Notes: generated by a model not told the origin, from the sequence alone. A stretch of 64,000 nucleotides of DNA from Propionispira raffinosivorans DSM 20765 (GCF_000381065.1 NZ_KB905848.1:62001-126000); one strand, 5' to 3'. Shown: positions 27,808 through 37,841, counted from the stretch's first letter. A program made the numbers and translations.

Positions 27808-28824
27808 TCATTTATCAGAAATCGGTAATTCTTTATCATATTCATGACTCCAAAACGAACTAACATCAATATTCGTTTTAAGCACGCCCACTTCCAAAAA
27901 TTGCTTTGCAATATCTTGCTGAGAATCGATTGCTTTTTGTGAAACAGCCACAACTTTATCCGGTGACTGTGCCATACCTTCTTTAAAAGTAGCCAATGCT
28001 TGATCATAAGGTTGATGTGTATTGTCTGCAATAATCTGCGCCCATTTTTCTGGATTATTACGAGTCCATTCATACGCTTTGTTGATTCTTGTTAAATAAT
28101 CTGCAATTGCCGCTCGCTTTCCAGTATCACTTAAGGCCGAAATTGAGGCCTCTACGGGGAAATTACCTGATAAAATATCCTTCGCACTCACTAAAGTAAC
28201 CGCACCTTGTTGATGAGCTGAAATAATTGCATTTCCATAACTAGCTAAAGCTGCAATTTTCCCACCTGAAAAGGCAGTCAGCCCATCCGATGTAGATAAT
28301 TGAACCGGATTTACATCTTCCCACTTCATACCAGCTTGAGATAACATTTTCAGTAAAAAATAATGTGCAGTTGTATTATTTACATAAGCTATTTTTTGAC
28401 CTCTTAAATCTTTTATGCTCGTGACACCAGAATCTTTTGGCACAACTAATTCTTGATTTAACGTAGTAGATTGTGATACTGCAATAATTTTAAAATTCCC
28501 CTGATTTGCAGATTGTGCTGAAAAAATTGGTGGTATTTCGCTAGTCAAGGTAAAATCCAAATTGTCACTCGCCATCGCTTCCAAGCATAGATTTCCCCCT
28601 TGAAAAACTTTATAGTCAACCTTATAAGGTGTATCTGCAATCCCCGCTGCTTTTAGCATTAACTCGAAATTACTCCACCCCGTTTGACCAACACGAATCG
28701 TCACTTTGCTCAAATCATCAGTATCACCACTGCCTATTTGAGCATTGTTTGTTTGGTTGCCGGCACACCCTGCAAAGCCTATGCTGAGCCCAACTATAAG
28801 TAAAAACCATAAGACCTTTCTCAT
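27808..28824 (-). CDS. sulfonate/nitrate-type ABC substrate-binding lipoprotein (SsuA-like)
   Basis: 338 residues. A lipoprotein signal (LSIGFAGCAGN, lipobox Cys) is followed by an NMT1/SsuA-like binding domain (IRVGQTGWSNFELMLKAAG, DFTLTSEIPPIFSAQSANQG, IKDLRGQKIAYVNNTTAHYFL). The matching permease and ATPase are separated from it by the GlcD-like oxidase gene (36-nt gap), so the four genes appear to form one unit. Relatives bind aliphatic sulfonates, taurine, nitrate or thiamine precursors. The nearby sulfur genes favour an organosulfur substrate. Confidence 0.88.
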   Translation of the reverse strand: MRKVLWFLLIVGLSIGFAGCAGNQTNNAQIGSGDTDDLSKVTIRVGQTGWSNFELMLKAAGIADTPYKVDYKVFQGGNLCLEAMASDNLDFTLTSEIPPIFSAQSANQGNFKIIAVSQSTTLNQELVVPKDSGVTSIKDLRGQKIAYVNNTTAHYFLLKMLSQAGMKWEDVNPVQLSTSDGLTAFSGGKIAALASYGNAIISAHQQGAVTLVSAKDILSGNFPVEASISALSDTGKRAAIADYLTRINKAYEWTRNNPEKWAQIIADNTHQPYDQALATFKEGMAQSPDKVVAVSQKAIDSQQDIAKQFLEVGVLKTNIDVSSFWSHEYDKELPISDK

Positions 28825-28860
28825 AAATTACCTCCCGTGATTTCATTCTTAAATAAATTT

Positions 28861-30270
28861 TTATACAGTATCCATATCAAAAATTTTACCCGGATTTAAA
28901 ATAGCATTGGGATCAAATGCCGTTTTGATGGCTTTCATCAATAGGAGTTCAATTGGATCAGCTAGTGTTTCCAGCGTCTGCTTTCGCTTAAAACCAATTC
29001 CATGTTCACCGGAAAGACGTCCACCGATTTGATACGTCTGGGCATAAAGTTCCTGACGTAATAACGGCAGTGCAGCTTCCCAATTCGTATTTTCTGGTTG
29101 AGGTATGATTGCCAGGTGCATATTTCCATCTCCAGCATGACCAGCTATACGAAATTCAAAAGTCCATTTCTGAGAAAGATCTTCCAATATATCAATAAAT
29201 TTATTGATTTTATCAACAGGAACCACCAAATCTTCTGAAAAACGAATTGGATTTTTTGCTTCGATTGCCTTACCCCAAATGCGGCGAGCTGGCCAGATAA
29301 TATCTCCAGCGATTTCTTTGACAACAAGACTCCCCTGTTTTTGCGCTATTTCATCAAGCCGTTTTTTTCTGATAGAAATTTCATCTTCAGAATAAGCTTC
29401 CCATTGAATAATCAAACAATCACCTACTGGATGATCAAAGACAGGGTAGTTTTGATAGGCTTCAATATCTTTTGCAGTTTTAATATCAATTAATTCCAAA
29501 GACAACGGATCTAGTAATGGATCGGCTAACACCTGTTTCACTAAAGCAACAACCCCCTGCAAGTCTGGCATAACAACCAGATAGTTCGGATTAAATGGTG
29601 CTAGTGGCTGCAGCTTCAAAGTGGCTTTAGTAACAATGCCTAACGTTCCTTCAGACCCTGCCAATAAGCGAGGTAAATTATAACCCGTAGCATTTTTCTT
29701 AAGACGGCTTCCGATTGTAACAATTTCGCCCAGGGGAGTCACAATTTCCAAAGAATAAACTTGATCTGCCGTCACCCCATATTTTACTGCACGGTTTCCA
29801 CCCGCATTGGTTGCTATATTGCCAGCAATGACGCATTGATCATTACTGCAGGGATCTCCGGCATATAAAAAGCCCTGTTGATAGGCTGCCGTCTGAATAT
29901 CACTCGTCCGTACGGACGGTTCAACAACTATGTATTGTGCTTCACGATCTAAATGGATAATTTTATTCATTCGCGCCAAATCTAGTAAGATACCACCATA
30001 TAATGCCACAGCACCACCTGCTAGACCGCTGCCTCCACCACGAGGTGTCACCGGAATTAAATATTGATTGGCTAATTTGATGATCTTCGCTATTTCTTCT
30101 GCATTTTTCGGCAAAATCACAATCTCTGGATACTGTGGCTTATCATTTTTCGTAGCTGCATCATGACCGTATTCCTCTGTAATCTGTTGATGAATTAAGG
30201 TATATTCTTCTCCGACAGTTTGTTGTAACTGTTCAAGGATAAATGGCGTAATTAGATTATATTTTGTCAT
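28861..30270 (-). CDS. GlcD-like FAD-linked 2-hydroxyacid oxidase/dehydrogenase
   Basis: 469 residues with an FAD-binding PCMH domain (TPRGGGSGLAGGAVALYGGILLD split over residues ~75-100; NIATNAGGNRAVKYG; LAGSEGTLGIVTKA) and a C-terminal FAD-oxidase domain (AGHAGDGNMHLAI, GRLSGEHGIGFKRK). Relatives oxidise D-lactate, glycolate or other D-2-hydroxyacids to oxoacids. It lies between the permease/ATPase and binding-protein genes of the Ssu-type transporter. Combined with the next-gene aminotransferase, it could turn an imported 2-hydroxyacid into an amino acid. Confidence 0.9.
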   Translation of the reverse strand: MTKYNLITPFILEQLQQTVGEEYTLIHQQITEEYGHDAATKNDKPQYPEIVILPKNAEEIAKIIKLANQYLIPVTPRGGGSGLAGGAVALYGGILLDLARMNKIIHLDREAQYIVVEPSVRTSDIQTAAYQQGFLYAGDPCSNDQCVIAGNIATNAGGNRAVKYGVTADQVYSLEIVTPLGEIVTIGSRLKKNATGYNLPRLLAGSEGTLGIVTKATLKLQPLAPFNPNYLVVMPDLQGVVALVKQVLADPLLDPLSLELIDIKTAKDIEAYQNYPVFDHPVGDCLIIQWEAYSEDEISIRKKRLDEIAQKQGSLVVKEIAGDIIWPARRIWGKAIEAKNPIRFSEDLVVPVDKINKFIDILEDLSQKWTFEFRIAGHAGDGNMHLAIIPQPENTNWEAALPLLRQELYAQTYQIGGRLSGEHGIGFKRKQTLETLADPIELLLMKAIKTAFDPNAILNPGKIFDMDTV

Positions 30271-30327
30271 GTGTTATTCTCCCTTATAAATTTTCTGTCT
30301 ATCTCTATAGATTCGGTTCATTCAAAT

Positions 30328-31098
30328 TTATATTGCATATTCTAATTTTTTAGTATCCCCGATGGCAGACTCTGCATTGCCCATTACTTTATTTAATATT
30401 TTCTTCTCATAATACGTAAAATCATTATTGCGATGACGCGGGCGCGACAATTGAATAGCAATATCCATTGCAATTTTCCCATGATCAATAAAAACAACCC
30501 GATTTGCTAATGCAACGGCTTCACTAACATCATGTGTTACTAAGATAGCCGTAAATTTTTTAGCGAGCCACAGTTTTTCAATCAGTTGTTGCATTTCAAT
30601 CCGGGTTAATGCATCTAATGCGCCTAATGGTTCGTCAAGAAGAAGCACTTCCGGCTCAGCAACAAGTGCTCTTGCCAAGGCTACCCGCTGTTGCTGCCCC
30701 CCCGATAGAATATCTGGCCATTTATCATTGTGCTCTTCAAGTCCAACATCGTGTATTACCTGCTTGGCAATGCTTGTATTTTCTTTTTGCATACCAAGTT
30801 TCACATTATCGATCACCCTTTTCCACGGAAGAAGCCGTGCCTCTTGGAAAAGGACTCGGATCTTTTTATTTATTCCACAGAGTTCTTCTCCCTGCATTTT
30901 AATTGACCCTTTTGTTGGTGTTTCTAGCCCTGAAATCAATCGTAATAACGTACTTTTTCCACAACCACTGCGCCCAACAATTGCTACAAATTCCCCCTGT
31001 TTTATATGCAAATTAATTCCATGCAATACCTTCGTTTCACCAAAAGATTTGTTTACATCTTCAATATTTAAATATTCTTGTGCTTCGTTGATTAGCAT
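30328..31098 (-). CDS. sulfonate/nitrate-type ABC ATPase (SsuB-like)
   Basis: 256 residues from the ATG at 31098 (GGGAG upstream; the GTG at 31107 is too close). Walker A VGRSGCGKSTLLRLI, Q-loop LFQEARLLPWKRV (the LLPW signature of the SsuB/TauB group), signature [15 protein letters not shown], Walker B LLLDEPLGALD and H-loop VTHDVSEA are intact. It energises the adjacent permease (12-nt gap). Confidence 0.92.
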   Translation of the reverse strand: MLINEAQEYLNIEDVNKSFGETKVLHGINLHIKQGEFVAIVGRSGCGKSTLLRLISGLETPTKGSIKMQGEELCGINKKIRVLFQEARLLPWKRVIDNVKLGMQKENTSIAKQVIHDVGLEEHNDKWPDILSGGQQQRVALARALVAEPEVLLLDEPLGALDALTRIEMQQLIEKLWLAKKFTAILVTHDVSEAVALANRVVFIDHGKIAMDIAIQLSRPRHRNNDFTYYEKKILNKVMGNAESAIGDTKKLEYAI

Positions 31099-31110
31099 AT
31101 CTATCACTCC

Positions 31111-31887
31111 CTACAATTTTTCAGTTTGCCACTTCAACCATTTTCTTTCTAAGTAACAGGCAATACTATCTGACAATTTTCCTAGTAACGCATATACAAG
31201 AATGCTCAATACAATTACATCCATTTGCATAAATTCTCTTGCATTCATTGCCATATAACCAATACCTGAATTTGCTGCTACGGTTTCAGCTACAATTAAA
31301 GTCAGCCACATAATTCCTAAACCATAACGTACACCAACTAATATCGAGGATAGTGACCCTGGTAATATAATATTCCAAAACAATGCTGCTCCATGTAATC
31401 CATAAACTTTTCCCATTTCAATAAGACGTGTATCTATCCTACGAATGCCATGAAACGTGTTTAGATAAATAGGAAAAAACACACCGAGTGATACAAGAAC
31501 TAATTTAATCTCTTCACCAATACCAAACCAAAGAATCAATAACGGAATTAATGCCAAATGAGGTATGTTTCGAATCATCTGAATAGACGCGTCAAGAAAT
31601 TGTGCCGATGTTCTGGATAATCCATTTGAAAGCCCTAATAGGAACCCAATACCACCGCCTATAATAAACCCGCTAAAAGCACGCTGTGTACTAGACCCTA
31701 TGTATCGTATCAATTCACCATTACTTATCAATTTAATAAAAGTATCAATTACCTTTATGGGCTGTGGTAAAATTTTATTAGATACAATACCATCACTTGT
31801 TGCAAATTGCCAAAATAGCAATAATATAGCAGGAATTATCCATGGAATTATTTTGTTTAACACATAGGCTTTTTTCAATACAAGCAT
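31111..31887 (-). CDS. sulfonate/nitrate-type ABC permease (SsuC-like)
   Basis: 258 residues with six membrane segments and the inner-membrane coupling loop EMGKVYGLHGAALFWNIILPGSL, which is characteristic of SsuC/TauC permeases. AAGGAG lies well placed before the ATG. It is the first gene after two tandem terminator/antiterminator elements that separate it from the D1/K1 genes. The whole transporter would bring an anionic, probably sulfur-containing, compound into the cytoplasm. Confidence 0.9.
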   Translation of the reverse strand: MLVLKKAYVLNKIIPWIIPAILLLFWQFATSDGIVSNKILPQPIKVIDTFIKLISNGELIRYIGSSTQRAFSGFIIGGGIGFLLGLSNGLSRTSAQFLDASIQMIRNIPHLALIPLLILWFGIGEEIKLVLVSLGVFFPIYLNTFHGIRRIDTRLIEMGKVYGLHGAALFWNIILPGSLSSILVGVRYGLGIMWLTLIVAETVAANSGIGYMAMNAREFMQMDVIVLSILVYALLGKLSDSIACYLERKWLKWQTEKL

Positions 31888-31987
31888 GATGCCAGTTCAC
31901 TCCTTATATTTTTTATATAAAATAAACTGCAAGTATTTATTGTCAGCACTATATCATCGCAGCATCGTTATCAAAGCCTGAATTACG

Positions 31988-32060
31988 TAAAAAAGCAAAG
32001 ACCCATACTAACTTTTTACAAGTCATAGTATTGGCCTTTGCTTTTGCAATCAGCTTTAAT
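31988..32060 (-). promoter_or_regulatory. RNA element D: antiterminator/terminator switch
   Basis: Minus strand: P1 (ATTAAAGC) - TGA - hairpin TTGC-AAAA-GCAA - AG - P1' (GCCAAT), with GCAAAGGCC forming the 5' arm of a long terminator (arms 31995-32041) ending in T6. This is the same design as elements A, B, C, E and F. P1 is the weakest of the six, with an internal loop. It lies directly downstream of element C, before the Ssu-type permease gene. Confidence 0.7.
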
Positions 32061-32082
32061 ATAATCATTATTTATATACGAA

Positions 32083-32146
32083 TAAAAAAGGCTAAGGACG
32101 GTATAAATACACATCCTTAGCCTTTAGATTTTCTAATCAACTAAGA
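32083..32146 (-). promoter_or_regulatory. RNA element C: antiterminator/terminator switch
   Basis: Minus strand: CTTAGT - TGA - hairpin TTAG-AAAAT-CTAA - AG - GCTAAG; the last strand is also the 5' arm of the terminator AAAGGCTAAGGATG ... TCCTTAGCCTTT followed by T6. It begins only about 45 nt after the K1 stop codon, so it controls read-through from D1/K1 into the transporter genes, in tandem with element D. Confidence 0.8.
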
Positions 32147-32187
32147 TAATATAAAGGGAGTACAACATTTGTGTGCAATTGAATTTA

Positions 32188-33552
32188 TCAAGCACTCTTG
32201 CTGATGGCGGCTGTAAAAATATTTTCCAAAAGCGTCAAAGCACCACGATAGCCAATATATGTCTTATTCAAAACCACCTCATACGATGCCGGAAAACCAA
32301 TCTCAACAATATTTCCATTTAGAGCTTTCGCCGTATCTCGTTCCCAAGTTGTACCAAAAATAATTGGTGGTTTATGCCCAAAATCTGTTTTTCTCAAGAT
32401 TTCTCCCACAATATAGCCATCTTCCACAAACTCCACCGTCGTCGCTACATCTTCCGCCAAATGTGCATATTCCTTGGCAATCGCCTCACGATATTTTTCC
32501 GGAGCTTTATCGGTAATAATCTGTTTACCTGGAATAAGCCCCAACTGATTGACCAAAAATTTATTGATTGCCAAATTATAAATGCTATCCCCAACTACTG
32601 CATACGTTGCCGGCAGGCCCCACCAATATTCAGCATAAAAATCAGTAAAATGCTCCAGATAATAATAATATTCTTTTTCTTCTTGTTTGATGAATGCATC
32701 TACATGTGTGATATCTAAACCAGCAAAGTCAACAATTTTGTGTAAAAACTCTGCTGTTTGCCCAGCCCCAATCGGGAGCACCGGAATATGCAAATATGGC
32801 TGATTATATTTTTTTTCTAAATATTTTGCTGTACTTAAACCCATCCAAGGTGAAACCACCAAATTAAATTGTGCATTTGGTATAGTTTTCCATTCTGCAA
32901 TTCCTTTTGAACCATTGCCAAATAAAATATTAACTTGAAACCCAGCTCCTTCAATGACACGTTTTAATTCTACCAAGTCACCACGCCAAAAGGTATTTTG
33001 AAAAGGTAATTCTGACCATACATTAATTAAGCCCTTGATTTTTTTATCTTTATTTACTGCATATTTATCAACATATTGTTCAATGATTGCCTCGGTAATA
33101 ATTTCATGTCCAATAAAATTATTACCTTTAAATCCTCCTGTTTCAGCGTATACAATCGGCACATTTTTTTCTTGGAACTTACTAACGACCGAAAATACAT
33201 CATCACCCACGATTTCGCCAATGCAGCCATTAAGCACTACAAATAAATCCGCTTCCATAATTTTAAGCGTTGCCGAAATCAATTCGCTCAATTTCTTTTC
33301 ACCGCCAAAAATAACTTCATTTTCTCCAAGATTATCGCTCGGTGTAACCGAACCGCCAGCATAGCCGCCCCCTTGGAATCCATTATAAAAGGCTAAACTT
33401 GTATATTGCTTGTCAACACAGCCTGGTCCGCAATGCGCAATCGGCATTGCTCCCGGAATCGCCGTCACGGAATGCAATGCTCCAAGTGCGCAGCCATAAC
33501 GAACCTGATTGATGGAATTCGTCTGTCCATTTTTATCCTTATTTATCGCCAT
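32188..33552 (-). CDS. nitrogenase-like component 1 beta subunit, K1 (NifK-like)
   Basis: 454 residues, shorter than NifK because it lacks the N-terminal extension. The three P-cluster cysteines are in place: C21 (YGCALGA), C45 (HCGPGC) and C110 (LNGCIGEIVGDD). The three-domain NifK fold continues through SPWMGLSTAKYLEKK, the Tyr-rich EEKEYYYYLEHF helix and the C-terminal YIGYRGALTLLENI. It would pair with D1, encoded 15 nt upstream, to hold the P-cluster. Such K subunits do not bind the active-site cofactor. It is related to K3 (same Tyr-rich helix) more than to K2. It is likely a subunit of a Mar-type reductase, not of nitrogenase. Confidence 0.9.
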   Translation of the reverse strand: MAINKDKNGQTNSINQVRYGCALGALHSVTAIPGAMPIAHCGPGCVDKQYTSLAFYNGFQGGGYAGGSVTPSDNLGENEVIFGGEKKLSELISATLKIMEADLFVVLNGCIGEIVGDDVFSVVSKFQEKNVPIVYAETGGFKGNNFIGHEIITEAIIEQYVDKYAVNKDKKIKGLINVWSELPFQNTFWRGDLVELKRVIEGAGFQVNILFGNGSKGIAEWKTIPNAQFNLVVSPWMGLSTAKYLEKKYNQPYLHIPVLPIGAGQTAEFLHKIVDFAGLDITHVDAFIKQEEKEYYYYLEHFTDFYAEYWWGLPATYAVVGDSIYNLAINKFLVNQLGLIPGKQIITDKAPEKYREAIAKEYAHLAEDVATTVEFVEDGYIVGEILRKTDFGHKPPIIFGTTWERDTAKALNGNIVEIGFPASYEVVLNKTYIGYRGALTLLENIFTAAISKSA

Positions 33553-33567
33553 AATTTTTCGACTCCC

Positions 33568-35088
33568 TTACCCATTGATGACTTCTGGATGTTTTGCTAA
33601 CAGATATGGATCTTTTTGTTCAAGCCACCATTTTTTATATGGCAGTTTCGTATGTGCTTTAATATCATCATGGAATTTTTTATGTGCCAAAACATCTAAA
33701 ATCGATTCACCCAAATTTACAATACCATCATAACCAATGGCGATATGTTCATCGCCAAGTGGTGCTGCCGGAATCCCCATTCTGGACGCAAGCGGCGCCA
33801 GCCCATTATGACGAATCAAGATAAAATCAGGGTTCACTTCCTTAAGTAAACCATAAAATTGATACTGCTGCCGGTTACTCACATTAAAGGAGCCAACATC
33901 CCCATAATTTTCAATTAAATGTCCTAAAGAATCTTCCCGCGGGTCACCACTATCATAAACAGGGTCATGATGAAATACAAGCGATCCATTAACTTCAACA
34001 TCCAGCTCACGCAGGACCTGAATCAACCCATGTGCATAGGCTGATCCAGTTGCCACGTACCCTTTGATTCCTTTGAGCTTTTGCTTAAGCTGGGCAATTC
34101 GTGGTGCAACACGTTTGTGTTCAGCCTCAATGAATTGTTCTACCAGATCTTCGCGATGTGTGACTTTAGCAATTTCACGAAGCCAGGCATCCGTACCCGC
34201 AAATCCATATGGCATTGGAGCTTTTACTTCTGGAACACCAAAATGCTGCTCTAAGGCTGCTGCCATATAGGAAGACAATGTATAACAAAAGCCTACCGTC
34301 GCCGCCGCTTCCGAAAGCTGTGCCAAATCATCAACCGAAGCTAAATCAACAACATAATTCACCCGCAAATTAAGATTTGCCAACATTGGCGTAAACACAT
34401 CGGAACCCCAAAGATTGATAACATTCACCAAATCTTCTTGTTTTTTGGGATTACGCTTTACAAGCTGTCGTAAAATCCCATGCTGCGTAGCATCGAAACC
34501 AGTACTCCAATGTTTCGAACGAAAGCCTTCGCAGGCAATTGGAATAACTGGAATTTTAAGCTCCGCTTCTTTTTCCCGAGCAATACTTTCCATATCTTCA
34601 CCAATAATTCCCGTTGCACACGACGTAGCAATAAATATTGCTTTAGGTTGATAACGTTCCCAGGCATCATCGATCGATTGTTTCAATTTTTCCGCAGCGC
34701 CAAAAACCATATCGCTTTCGATTAAGTTCGTATTGATGATACGAATATTTTCAACTTTATGATGACGCATCGCTAATCCATTTCGATAAATGGAATTATA
34801 CGGAACCTGTCCTGCCCCGCAGCCAATCGGTGAATGTTGAATAAGAACTGCATCCCGGACATTACCGGCCTGACATTCTACCATCTGTTCACTGCAAACT
34901 GAGCCTTGTGTAAAAGGACCTTTGACTTCACAAAGCCGGCAGCCGTCTTTCTTCTTGCCGCAGGCACGACTTTCATAACCAGACTCTCTATGCAAATCAC
35001 TTGCTTTGCCATCCCAGGCAATAATAGTCCCCAACCGATGTTCCCGACTTTCCACTTCGGCAATGTCCAAATTGATTTTCTTTGGCAT
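33568..35088 (-). CDS. nitrogenase-like component 1 alpha subunit, D1 (NifD-like)
   Basis: 506 residues. P-cluster-type cysteines are C65 (SVCSEQ), C90 (SPIGCGAG) and C157 (TSCATGIIGED). C268 in GFCYTLSSYM lies where NifD has the Cys ligand of its cofactor (same 19-residue spacing to the following G-V-P). At the NifD His-442 position there is no His; the segment is GDEHIAIGYDG with H448 six residues later. An extra N-terminal cluster C43/C50/C53 is present. These traits imply a metallocluster-containing catalytic subunit with an altered second ligand. It is encoded with K1, behind RNA element B, downstream of the YezD-like gene. Confidence 0.9.
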   Translation of the reverse strand: MPKKINLDIAEVESREHRLGTIIAWDGKASDLHRESGYESRACGKKKDGCRLCEVKGPFTQGSVCSEQMVECQAGNVRDAVLIQHSPIGCGAGQVPYNSIYRNGLAMRHHKVENIRIINTNLIESDMVFGAAEKLKQSIDDAWERYQPKAIFIATSCATGIIGEDMESIAREKEAELKIPVIPIACEGFRSKHWSTGFDATQHGILRQLVKRNPKKQEDLVNVINLWGSDVFTPMLANLNLRVNYVVDLASVDDLAQLSEAAATVGFCYTLSSYMAAALEQHFGVPEVKAPMPYGFAGTDAWLREIAKVTHREDLVEQFIEAEHKRVAPRIAQLKQKLKGIKGYVATGSAYAHGLIQVLRELDVEVNGSLVFHHDPVYDSGDPREDSLGHLIENYGDVGSFNVSNRQQYQFYGLLKEVNPDFILIRHNGLAPLASRMGIPAAPLGDEHIAIGYDGIVNLGESILDVLAHKKFHDDIKAHTKLPYKKWWLEQKDPYLLAKHPEVING

Positions 35089-35124
35089 AGTTTTTCACCC
35101 CATTATAAAATATCTATATTTTTC

Positions 35125-35195
35125 ATAAAAAAAAGCAAAGGATACAGAAAATAAATTCCTATAACCTTTGCCTTCAATTTTCATGATCAGCAAAC
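35125..35195 (-). promoter_or_regulatory. RNA element B: antiterminator/terminator switch
   Basis: Minus strand: TTTGC - TGA - hairpin TCA-TGAAAAT-TGA - AG - GCAAA; GCAAAGG is also the 5' arm of the terminator GCAAAGGTTATAG ... CTGTATCCTTTGC followed by T8. It lies between the YezD-like gene and D1, so the reductase genes are behind a conditional terminator. Confidence 0.82.
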
Positions 35196-35234
35196 GATTG
35201 GGCTGGATTATATAAAATAAATAATAACCTCACC

Positions 35235-35609
35235 TCAAATACCTTCGCCATCCAATCCAGTAAACTCTTGGAAGCGATGTTTTTCGGTACGTTCAATTTG
35301 AATGATTTTCCCTTCCTTGATTACAATGACAATTTGTCCATATTCTAAATCACCAAATTCTTTTTGAATCTTTTTACCAATTTGCGTATAATCTGACTTT
35401 TTCTCTACATTCAATTTCTGATCGCGAGTAATCATATCACATGGCCGTATTTTCTCATTGCGCTCAATCTGGACCAGACGAAAATTCTGTGTGACAAGAG
35501 TTACATTACCATGAAAGGTTGTTTTTAAAACATCTACAATCTGTTCCATTAAATGTTTTGAAATCGCTGAATTTGGATTTGTCCCAATCTGTATTTTTCT
35601 TACAGCCAT
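35235..35609 (-). CDS. tandem YezD/DUF2292-like protein
   Basis: 124 residues made of two YezD-like repeats: one around residues 25-55 (HGNVTLVTQNFRLVQIERNEK) and a closer match around 85-118 (EYGQIVIVIKEGKIIQIERTEKHRF). YezD/DUF2292 proteins are normally single-domain (about 50-60 aa) and are found in sulfur-assimilation operons, with unknown function. The doubled form here sits between NifH and D1 and is flanked by RNA elements A and B. It supports a sulfur role for the locus. Recognition rests on the G-x-V-x-I-x-x-x-x-V-Q-I-E-x-T-E-K pattern. Confidence 0.78.
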   Translation of the reverse strand: MAVRKIQIGTNPNSAISKHLMEQIVDVLKTTFHGNVTLVTQNFRLVQIERNEKIRPCDMITRDQKLNVEKKSDYTQIGKKIQKEFGDLEYGQIVIVIKEGKIIQIERTEKHRFQEFTGLDGEGI

Positions 35610-35643
35610 TAAATCCCCTCCTAATAATAACTACCAAAATAAA

Positions 35644-35697
35644 GAAAAACTAAGCATGCCTCAACATGCTTAGCCTTCATTTTTTGATCAGCTAAAC
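35644..35697 (-). promoter_or_regulatory. RNA element A: antiterminator/terminator switch
   Basis: Minus strand: GTTTAGC - TGA - hairpin TCA-AAAAA-TGA - AG - GCTAAGC; the last strand is also the 5' arm of the terminator CTAAGCATG / CATGCTTAG followed by T5. It lies 160 nt into the leader that starts at the 35.89 kb promoter and 35 nt before the YezD-like gene. Confidence 0.82.
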
Positions 35698-35835
35698 TTT
35701 AACAGTTCTAGAGAAATAGCAGATCTTTTGTTTTACGCTCAAAAAATTTCTAAAAAAACTCATCTTAGAAACTATCATTAAATGCAGCAAAAGTCTGGTT
35801 AATATTACTATCACACATTCTTCCCATATTTCAAA

Positions 35836-35892
35836 TTAACCATATATGATTAATATGTTTATAATTATAGTTTGAGCAACTCAACTTGTCAA
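35836..35892 (-). promoter_or_regulatory. promoter with AT-rich box before the YezD-like/D1K1 unit
   Basis: Minus-strand TTGACA (35887-35892), 17-nt spacer, TATAAT (35864-35869). Immediately downstream is AACATATTAATCATATATGG (35836-35860 region), an imperfect dyad closely similar to boxes at the 52.4 kb and 56.9 kb promoters. A common regulator may bind there; no dedicated regulator gene is visible in the locus. Confidence 0.7.
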
Positions 35893-35938
35893 TGTTTTTC
35901 ATGCTAAAAATATAGTATTACTTGATGCGGTTTATGTA

Positions 35939-36799
<861 letters not shown>

Positions 36800-36872
36800 T
36801 TAATCTCCTTTTATTTTTTATAATGTTAATTTGGCACTTGTTATTTCGATCAACTAGAAATTTATGTTACGT

Positions 36873-37841
36873 TCAATACCAGATTGTACTTTTTTCCTGA
36901 GGAATTTTATTAAATAAAACTGTCGACAAATAACGTTCTCCCGTATCTGGAAGAATAGCAACAATCGTTTTACCTTTATTTTCAGATCGTTTGGCAATTT
37001 TTGCTGCAGCAAAGGCTGCTGCTCCCGAAGAAATTCCCACCAATAAGCCTTCAACCCTTGCCAAAACGCGAGCCGTATCAACTGCCTCTTCATTTCGCAC
37101 CTTATAGATTTCATCCACAAGATTCAAATCTAAAACTTTAGGCACAAACCCAGGACCAATACCTTGGATTTGATGAGCTCCCGGTTTACCACCGGATAAA
37201 ACTGGTGATGAAGCTGGTTCAACGGCCACGATTTTGATGTAAGGATTTTTCTCCTTTAACGCAGCTGCTATTCCAGTTATGGTCCCCCCCGTCCCAACAC
37301 CAGCAACTAAGATATCAACCTTCCCTTCTGTAGCTTCCCAAATCTCAATTCCTGTTGTTTTTTTGTGTATTTGGGGATTTGCCGGATTTTCAAATTGCTG
37401 CAAAATAATGCTGTTTACAATCTGTCCATTCAATTCTTCCGCCTTGCTGATTGCCCCTTTCATGCCTTTTTCCCCTGGAGTCAAAACCAATTCTGCACCT
37501 AGAGCTGTCAAGAGTGTTCTACGTTCCACACTCATTGAATCAGGCATTGTAATAATCAGTCGATACCCTTTTGCTGCCGCAACAAACGCCAGCCCGACAC
37601 CGGTATTACCGCTAGTCGGTTCAATAATGACAAAATCTTTTGTAAGCGTGCCTTTCGCTTCTGCATCTTGAATCATCGCATAAGCCAGCCGATCTTTGAT
37701 ACTGCCGAGCGGATTAAAATATTCTAATTTGAATAAAAGTTCGCTTTCTTCCACTTTTGCTAATTTCGCAAATGATTTTGATCTCAGCATTGGTGTATTC
37801 CCGATAAGTTCGACTAAATTATCTACTATAATATTAGACAT
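36873..37841 (-). CDS. cysK: cysteine synthase (O-acetylserine sulfhydrylase), copy 1
   Basis: 322 residues of PLP fold-type II. PLP lysine is in [11 protein letters not shown]; the substrate loop is [12 protein letters not shown]; the phosphate loop is [10 protein letters not shown]; the C-terminal [19 protein letters not shown] is CysK-specific. It joins sulfide to O-acetylserine to make cysteine. It lies between the NifB-like and NifH-like genes. The presence of CysK, rather than a MetY-type O-acetylhomoserine sulfhydrylase, suggests that the sulfur released by the reductases is used as sulfide or a small thiol. Confidence 0.93.
   Translation of the reverse strand: MSNIIVDNLVELIGNTPMLRSKSFAKLAKVEESELLFKLEYFNPLGSIKDRLAYAMIQDAEAKGTLTKDFVIIEPTSGNTGVGLAFVAAAKGYRLIITMPDSMSVERRTLLTALGAELVLTPGEKGMKGAISKAEELNGQIVNSIILQQFENPANPQIHKKTTGIEIWEATEGKVDILVAGVGTGGTITGIAAALKEKNPYIKIVAVEPASSPVLSGGKPGAHQIQGIGPGFVPKVLDLNLVDEIYKVRNEEAVDTARVLARVEGLLVGISSGAAAFAAAKIAKRSENKGKTIVAILPDTGERYLSTVLFNKIPQEKSTIWY

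Noticed and set aside
35644..35860. T-box, S-box or other known riboswitch in the leaders
   Set aside because: No AGGGTGGNACCGCG T-box core, no S-box conserved blocks and no THI or cobalamin box could be found in the leaders of elements A, E or F.
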